From Butyricicoccus pullicaecorum (GTDB lineage Bacteria; Bacillota; Clostridia; Oscillospirales; Butyricicoccaceae), in contig JAGZIN010000028.1 of the NCBI GenBank assembly GCA_018366195.1, forward strand, positions 1 to 28,963: 28,963 nucleotides of DNA. The letters run 5' to 3'. The notes beneath the pieces were generated by a model. It did no database searches. It was not told the origin of the DNA and saw nothing but the letters and a program-made list of their open reading frames with translations. Shown here piece after piece: positions 25,088 through 28,963 of the stretch (the stretch's first letter is position 1; each line of letters begins with the position of its first letter). The position numbers were made by a program, and so were the translations under genes.

Positions 25088-26222
25088 GGTCATGACCATT
25101 TTCGGCACACGGCCGGAAGCAATCAAAATGGCACCGCTGGTGCATGCACTCGAACAGTCACCGGACATGGAAAGCATTGTGTGTGTGACGGCGCAGCATC
25201 GGCAGATGCTCGACCAGGTGCTGGAAATTTTTCATATCCGGCCCGACTACGATTTGAATATTATGGAATCCCGTCAAACGCTGGCAACCATCACGGAAAA
25301 ATCCCTGCATGGGCTTGACGAGGTGCTCGAACAGGCAAAGCCGGACCTCGTGTTGGTGCATGGAGATACCTCAACCACATTTGCCGGTGCACTCGCCGCA
25401 TTCTATCACAAAATTCCGGTGGGACATGTCGAAGCCGGACTGCGTACCTATGATAAATATTCTCCGTTTCCGGAGGAAATGAACCGCAAGCTCGTCGGAC
25501 AGATTGCTGACCTGCATTTTGCGCCGACCGTGCGCAATCGGGACAATCTGTTTCGGGAGCAAATTACCGATGGTGTGCTCGTCTGCGGCAATACGGTGGT
25601 AGATGCCATTCACATGACCGTAAAGCGTGATTTTGTATTCCGTGACCCCGTGCTGCGGACGCTGGATTTTGAGAGAAACCGTGTGGTGCTCGTCACCGCA
25701 CACCGACGGGAAAACTATGGTGAGCCGATGGAAAACATCTGCCGTGCCATTGCCCGTCTGTCTGCCCGCTATCCGGACGTACATTTTGTCTATCCGGTAC
25801 ATCTCAGCCCTTATGTGCGTGATACGGCACAGAAATTTTTGGGAGACTGTGCACAGGTGCACTTGATTGCACCGCTTGCAGTCGATGAAATGCACAATCT
25901 CATGGCACGCTGCTATCTCATTATGACCGATTCCGGCGGGCTGCAGGAGGAAGCACCTTCGCTTGGCAAACCGGTTCTTGTGCTGCGGCATGAAACGGAG
26001 CGTCCGGAGGCGATTGAGGCAGGAACCGTAAAGCTTGCCGGTGTTGAGGAGGAGCAAATTTTTGCACTTGCATCGGAGCTGTTTGACTGTGCGGAAGCTT
26101 ATCAAAAGATGGCGCATGCAGTCAATCCTTACGGCGATGGGCGTACCTGTGCGCGCATTGTGCAGGCAATCGCGCATCATTTCGGACGCTCGGAGCAAAC
26201 ACCAGAGCCATTTATGCAATGA
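25071..26222 (+). CDS. mnaA: UDP-N-acetylglucosamine 2-epimerase, non-hydrolysing
   Basis: The 383-residue cytosolic enzyme interconverts UDP-GlcNAc and UDP-ManNAc. It has GTRPEAIKMAPL (N-terminal), HGDTSTTFAGALAAF, GHVEAGLRT, TAHRRENYG, YPVHLSPYVRD and DSGGLQEEAPSLGKPVLVLR, a complete set of family motifs. It overlaps the end of tagO and precedes a membrane-anchored unknown. UDP-ManNAc is the second sugar of wall teichoic acid linkage units. WecB is the equivalent name in enterobacteria. Confidence 0.95.
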   Translation: MTEKIKVMTIFGTRPEAIKMAPLVHALEQSPDMESIVCVTAQHRQMLDQVLEIFHIRPDYDLNIMESRQTLATITEKSLHGLDEVLEQAKPDLVLVHGDTSTTFAGALAAFYHKIPVGHVEAGLRTYDKYSPFPEEMNRKLVGQIADLHFAPTVRNRDNLFREQITDGVLVCGNTVVDAIHMTVKRDFVFRDPVLRTLDFERNRVVLVTAHRRENYGEPMENICRAIARLSARYPDVHFVYPVHLSPYVRDTAQKFLGDCAQVHLIAPLAVDEMHNLMARCYLIMTDSGGLQEEAPSLGKPVLVLRHETERPEAIEAGTVKLAGVEEEQIFALASELFDCAEAYQKMAHAVNPYGDGRTCARIVQAIAHHFGRSEQTPEPFMQ

Positions 26223-26240
26223 GAAATGTGAGGTGCGGTT

Positions 26241-27026
26241 TTGAATCAGAACAAGCAAAAAACTGCACTCATTGCGGCGCTTTGTGCAGCGGTGATGGTG
26301 GGAATGTTGGTGCTTAGCTTCGTCCTGTCATCGAATCTGTTTCAGGATAACAATGCGTCCGTCATTCAGCTGCCATCTCAAGCGGAAAACGGAGGACTGC
26401 CAGACGACCAGACGATGGATATTGCCAAGGAGAATCTGCGCAAAATCCAACAAGTCGTCATCGGAACGGACAATGTACAGGCAGTCATTGCCGCACTGTC
26501 CCGTCCGGACGCGTATACGCTGGAGGTCACAAATACCTTGTATTGGAACGGGGACAGTCGGGATTTGCGATGCCGGCAGTCCGTGCTCCGTCATGCCTAC
26601 CGTACTGAAACCCTAAGTCAACAGGGTGCGATTGGTCAGGTGAGTCTGGAATATGCCGGCAACTTTTATGCGTGGGACAGCGGCAGCAGCATTTATTACA
26701 GTGGTCGCGCTGGTATGCTGACACCTGATGAAACGGCTATGCTGCCAAGCTATGAAACGGTCTGTAAGCTGGCGCCCGAGCAAATCGCAGAGGCGGCGCT
26801 CACAGAAATTGACGGGCAGCCTATGATTCGGGTGCTTGCCAATGAGGGAACACGAACTGCGGTCTATGTCGTTTCGACGGCAACCGGACTTTTATACCGC
26901 GCAGACTTTTCACGTGATGGTCAGCCAACGCAGACCGTGCAAACCAAGCTGATTGCACTTTCGGCAGAGGAGGAGTTGTTTATTTTGCCGGGAAGTACAC
27001 AGCCTATATTTGGGAATGACCCCTGA
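26241..27026 (+). CDS. Membrane-anchored protein of unknown function
   Basis: I do not recognise the family. The 261-residue protein has one N-terminal hydrophobic span (about residues 9-31, basic MNQNKQK before it, no lipobox Cys) and then an extracytoplasmic part without further spans. The start is TTG at 26241, with GAGG about 8 bases before. The C-terminal half (residues 100-250) has alternating beta-like segments and aromatic pairs (NFYAWDSGSSIYYSG, then RTAVYVVSTATGLLYRADF), reminiscent of LolA-like or YcnI-type beta folds but without a diagnostic motif. It follows mnaA by 18 bases, so it may help an envelope step on the outside of the membrane. It has no terminator, but a 26-bp palindrome follows. 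Confidence 0.75.
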   Translation: MNQNKQKTALIAALCAAVMVGMLVLSFVLSSNLFQDNNASVIQLPSQAENGGLPDDQTMDIAKENLRKIQQVVIGTDNVQAVIAALSRPDAYTLEVTNTLYWNGDSRDLRCRQSVLRHAYRTETLSQQGAIGQVSLEYAGNFYAWDSGSSIYYSGRAGMLTPDETAMLPSYETVCKLAPEQIAEAALTEIDGQPMIRVLANEGTRTAVYVVSTATGLLYRADFSRDGQPTQTVQTKLIALSAEEELFILPGSTQPIFGNDP

Positions 27027-27036
27027 GAGAAAATAC

Positions 27037-27062
27037 ATGACCGGCACATTTGTGCCGGTCAT
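27037..27062. repeat. 26-bp perfect palindrome between two genes
   Basis: ATGACCGGCACA and TGTGCCGGTCAT flank a TT. It lies 10 bases after the unknown gene and 24 before the PLP enzyme start. There is no T-run, so it may be an mRNA end-protecting stem or an operator. GC content in the core (CCGGCAC) makes a very stable hairpin. Confidence 0.6.
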
Positions 27063-27086
27063 CAGTATGTTTAGATGGAGGAAATC

Positions 27087-28352
27087 ATGAAACGAAACTT
27101 TTTGGGTCTGTCCGACCGCGTACAGACATTAGGCAAACAGGCAGAACAGGCGCTTGTGCCGTATTTTGGACGCATTGATGAGATTGCAGAATACAATACC
27201 CACAAGGTGTTGGCAGCCTTTCAGGAATTTCGGGTATCTGATACCATGTTCGCAGGAACAACCGGATATGGATATGATGATCAGGGACGCGATACCTTGG
27301 AGAAAATCTATGCAAGGATTTTCGAGACAGAAAGTGCGCTGGTACGCCTTGGCTTTGTCAATGGCACACATGCACTGTCCTGTGCTCTGTTTGGCGCATT
27401 GGAGCCGGGAGATGTGATGTTGTCTGTCACCAGTGAACCGTATGATACCCTGCTCAATACCGTGACAGGAGACTGTCCGGGAAGTATGAAGCGCTATGGG
27501 ATTGCATACCGGCAGGTGGATTTGAAGGACGGACGGCTGGACTTGCCTGCTATTACAAAGGCGGCAGCTGCACCGGACGTGAAGCTGGTATTTTTGCAGC
27601 GCTCCCGTGGCTATGCAGTCCGTCAGACTCTGTCCTGTGCGGAAATTGGTGAGGCTTGTCGAGCTGTGCGGAAGGTCAATCCGCATGCGGTCATCATGGT
27701 CGATAATTGTTACGGTGAATTTACGGAGGAAATAGAGCCAACAGAGGTGGGAGCAGACCTTTGCGCAGGCTCTCTGATTAAAAATCCGGGAGGCGGACTT
27801 GCCCCGACGGGTGGTTATATCGTAGGGCGTGCCGATTTGGTGGAGCGTGCGGCGTATCGTCTGACGGCTCCGGGAATCGGGGGAGAGTGCGGCTGCACGA
27901 TGGGGCAGAACCGCCTGCTGTATCAGGGGCTGTTTCTGGCACCCCATGTGACGGCACAGGCAGTCAAAACGGCGGTATTTTGTGCGAAGGTGATGCAGCT
28001 TTTGGGCTTTACGGTTGACCCAGCACCGGAAACCCCTCGTTATGATATCATTCAGACCATTGCTTTCGGCGCGCCGGAGCCGCTGAGACGGTTCTGTGAG
28101 GGGATTCAAGCGGGTGCACCCGTCGATTCCTACGTAACACCTGAGCCGTGGGCGATGCCAGGATATGATGATCCGGTCATCATGGCGGCAGGCGCGTTTG
28201 TACAGGGTGCTTCTATCGAATTGAGTGCAGATGCACCTATGCGCGAGCCGTATGTTTGTTATATGCAGGGCGGTTTGACGTATCCGTCCGGAAAGGCAGG
28301 GATACTGCTTGCGGCAGAGCGGCTGATTCAGTCCGGATTTGTCAAACCTTAA
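27087..28352 (+). CDS. PLP-dependent methionine gamma-lyase family protein (YnbB/aluminium-resistance type)
   Basis: The 421-residue protein belongs to the fold-type I PLP enzymes related to methionine gamma-lyase. The likely cofactor lysine is Lys232 in SLIKNPGGGLAPTGG, with VDNCYGEFTEE upstream as the Asp-bearing segment and RLGFVNGTHALSCAL near the phosphate site. Firmicute members are annotated 'methionine gamma-lyase family' or 'aluminium resistance protein'; the true substrate is unknown. The ATG at 27087 is chosen because GGAGGAA lies 3 bases before it; the in-frame start at 27075 lies at the ribosome-binding site. Its last codons (FVKP) and TAA stop are inside the first unit of the 59-bp tandem array. 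Confidence 0.88.
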   Translation: MKRNFLGLSDRVQTLGKQAEQALVPYFGRIDEIAEYNTHKVLAAFQEFRVSDTMFAGTTGYGYDDQGRDTLEKIYARIFETESALVRLGFVNGTHALSCALFGALEPGDVMLSVTSEPYDTLLNTVTGDCPGSMKRYGIAYRQVDLKDGRLDLPAITKAAAAPDVKLVFLQRSRGYAVRQTLSCAEIGEACRAVRKVNPHAVIMVDNCYGEFTEEIEPTEVGADLCAGSLIKNPGGGLAPTGGYIVGRADLVERAAYRLTAPGIGGECGCTMGQNRLLYQGLFLAPHVTAQAVKTAVFCAKVMQLLGFTVDPAPETPRYDIIQTIAFGAPEPLRRFCEGIQAGAPVDSYVTPEPWAMPGYDDPVIMAAGAFVQGASIELSADAPMREPYVCYMQGGLTYPSGKAGILLAAERLIQSGFVKP

Positions 28353-28627
28353 AAGGTTTGGGGAATGTCACATATTGGTGTAGGCAACCTATCATATCAT
28401 GCAAACCTTGAAAGGTTGGGGAAGCGTCGTGTGTTGAGGTGGGCAACCTATCGTATGATTCAAACCTTGAAAGGTTGGGGAAGCGTCACGCGTTGGCGTG
28501 GGCAACCTATCGTATGATTCAAACCTTGAAAGGTTAGAGAAACGTCACGCGTTGGCGTGGGCAACCTATCGTATGATTCAAACCTTGAAAGGTTAGAGAA
28601 ACGTCACGCATTGGCGTGGGCAACCTA
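28343..28627. repeat. Tandem array of a 59-bp unit, 4.8 copies
   Basis: Units start at 28343, 28402, 28461, 28520 and 28579; the last ends at 28627. Each has the CAAACCTT/AAGGTT hairpin near its start and a second hairpin CACGC-GTTG-GCGTG in the middle, then GGCAACCTAT. The AGGTT of the first hairpin can also pair with the later AACCT around the second, so two exclusive folds exist. Units 2 and 3 share GGTTGGGGAAGCG, and units 4 and 5 share GGTTAGAGAAACG, so the array grew by local duplication. Units 1 and 2 keep stem pairs by paired changes. Nothing coding is visible. The stop codon of the upstream gene lies in unit 1. Confidence 0.9.
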
Positions 28628-28665
28628 AGGGGGAAGACAACCGATGGTTTTCTTTCCCCCTTAGG
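28624..28665. repeat. 42-bp near-perfect palindrome at the end of the tandem array
   Basis: CCTAAGGGGGAAGA (28624-28637) pairs with TCTTTCCCCCTTAGG (28651-28665) with one bulged T, and AACC/GGTT closes the tip. It shares CCTA with the last repeat unit. It is a very stable hairpin, possibly a terminator or an element end. Confidence 0.7.
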
Positions 28666-28963
28666 AATCCCCCAGCTTTCCTATCCACCGCCGCCCTCCT
28701 ATTTCACCAGTCTGCGGACTGGTTCGTATTCGTACGCGGCGGCTTCTTCGTGCGAACCACGAGAGCCGGACGGGGACACAGCCGGAAAGACTGGCAACGC
28801 GGACGCATTAGCGAGCCTTCATGGAAAATGTGTGCCATGAACCAGTTAAGACCTGCTGCAAATAAGGGCTGCACGCTTCCGCGTTGCGGCGTTCCTACAT
28901 TCCCATGAACGGGGCATTGCTCGGTATCGTTCCCGCTTGCACGCTCCCGCCTTACGGCGGCGT
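28666..28963. other. Non-coding GC-rich hairpin region at the window end
   Basis: No gene is supported. Stems are ACCAGTC/GACTGGT (28706-28712, 28717-28723), GGTTCG/CGAACC (28721-28726, 28753-28758), TTCATGG/CCATGAA (28818-28824, 28835-28841) and CCGCC/GGCGG near the end. The block TGCACGCTYCCGC-n-CGGCG occurs at 28870 and 28938, 68 bases apart, with its stem bases changed in pairs. The region probably continues the repeat region past the window. A 74-codon frame at 28616-28840 overlaps the palindrome and looks spurious. Confidence 0.5.

Noticed and set aside
28343..28627. CRISPR array.
   Set aside because: The units are contiguous with no unique spacers, so it is a tandem repeat and not CRISPR. 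No cas gene is present.
28616..28840. 74-codon plus-strand frame at the window end.
   Set aside because: It runs through a perfect hairpin and has no ribosome-binding site. The Pro/Gly/Ser-rich text is typical of spurious frames in GC-rich repeats.

Overview
The window is a chromosomal segment of a moderately GC-rich Firmicute, most likely a Clostridia member near the Oscillospirales. This is inferred from strong Gram-positive ribosome-binding sites, many TTG/GTG starts, and the gene neighbourhoods yloU-fakA, nusB-xseAB-ispA-dxs-tlyA-nadK-argR-recN and tagO-mnaA. Nothing looks like a phage or plasmid, and most of the genes are housekeeping genes.

Layout. Positions 128-2844 (minus strand) hold pth, fakA (yloV) and yloU. 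A divergent promoter region at about 2845-3190 carries a good LexA box and separates them from lexA-recG (plus, 3191-5820). From 5978 to 18499 (plus) runs nusB, a tsaD paralogue, xseA, xseB, ispA, a roughly 650-nt structured non-coding RNA, oapA, dxs, tlyA, nadK, argR, recN and tyrS. A chemoreceptor (minus, 18688-20451) follows, with an unusually long upstream gap. Then come glpK (minus), trpS, tagO and mnaA (wecB), a membrane-anchored unknown, and a PLP enzyme of the methionine gamma-lyase/YnbB family. The last 620 bases are non-coding and very repetitive: a 59-bp tandem array overlapping the stop codon of the PLP enzyme, then a giant palindrome and a run of GC-rich hairpins.

The most interesting element is the RNA at about 10099-10757. 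It sits between ispA and a four-helix membrane protein gene that precedes dxs. This is the diagnostic place and partner of OLE RNA (Ornate, Large, Extremophilic) and its protein OapA. It has its own promoter, a P1-like helix joining its two ends, and an intrinsic terminator on each side. oapA-dxs and the genes behind them may therefore depend on read-through from the RNA's promoter.

How the genes work together. The central cluster mixes isoprenoid supply (ispA, dxs), DNA repair (xseAB, recN), RNA modification and transcription (tlyA, nusB), NADP supply (nadK) and arginine control (argR), with the OLE ribonucleoprotein in the middle. lexA-recG adds a second repair unit under probable SOS control. 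tagO and mnaA point to wall-polymer synthesis on undecaprenyl phosphate, which also uses the isoprenoid pathway.
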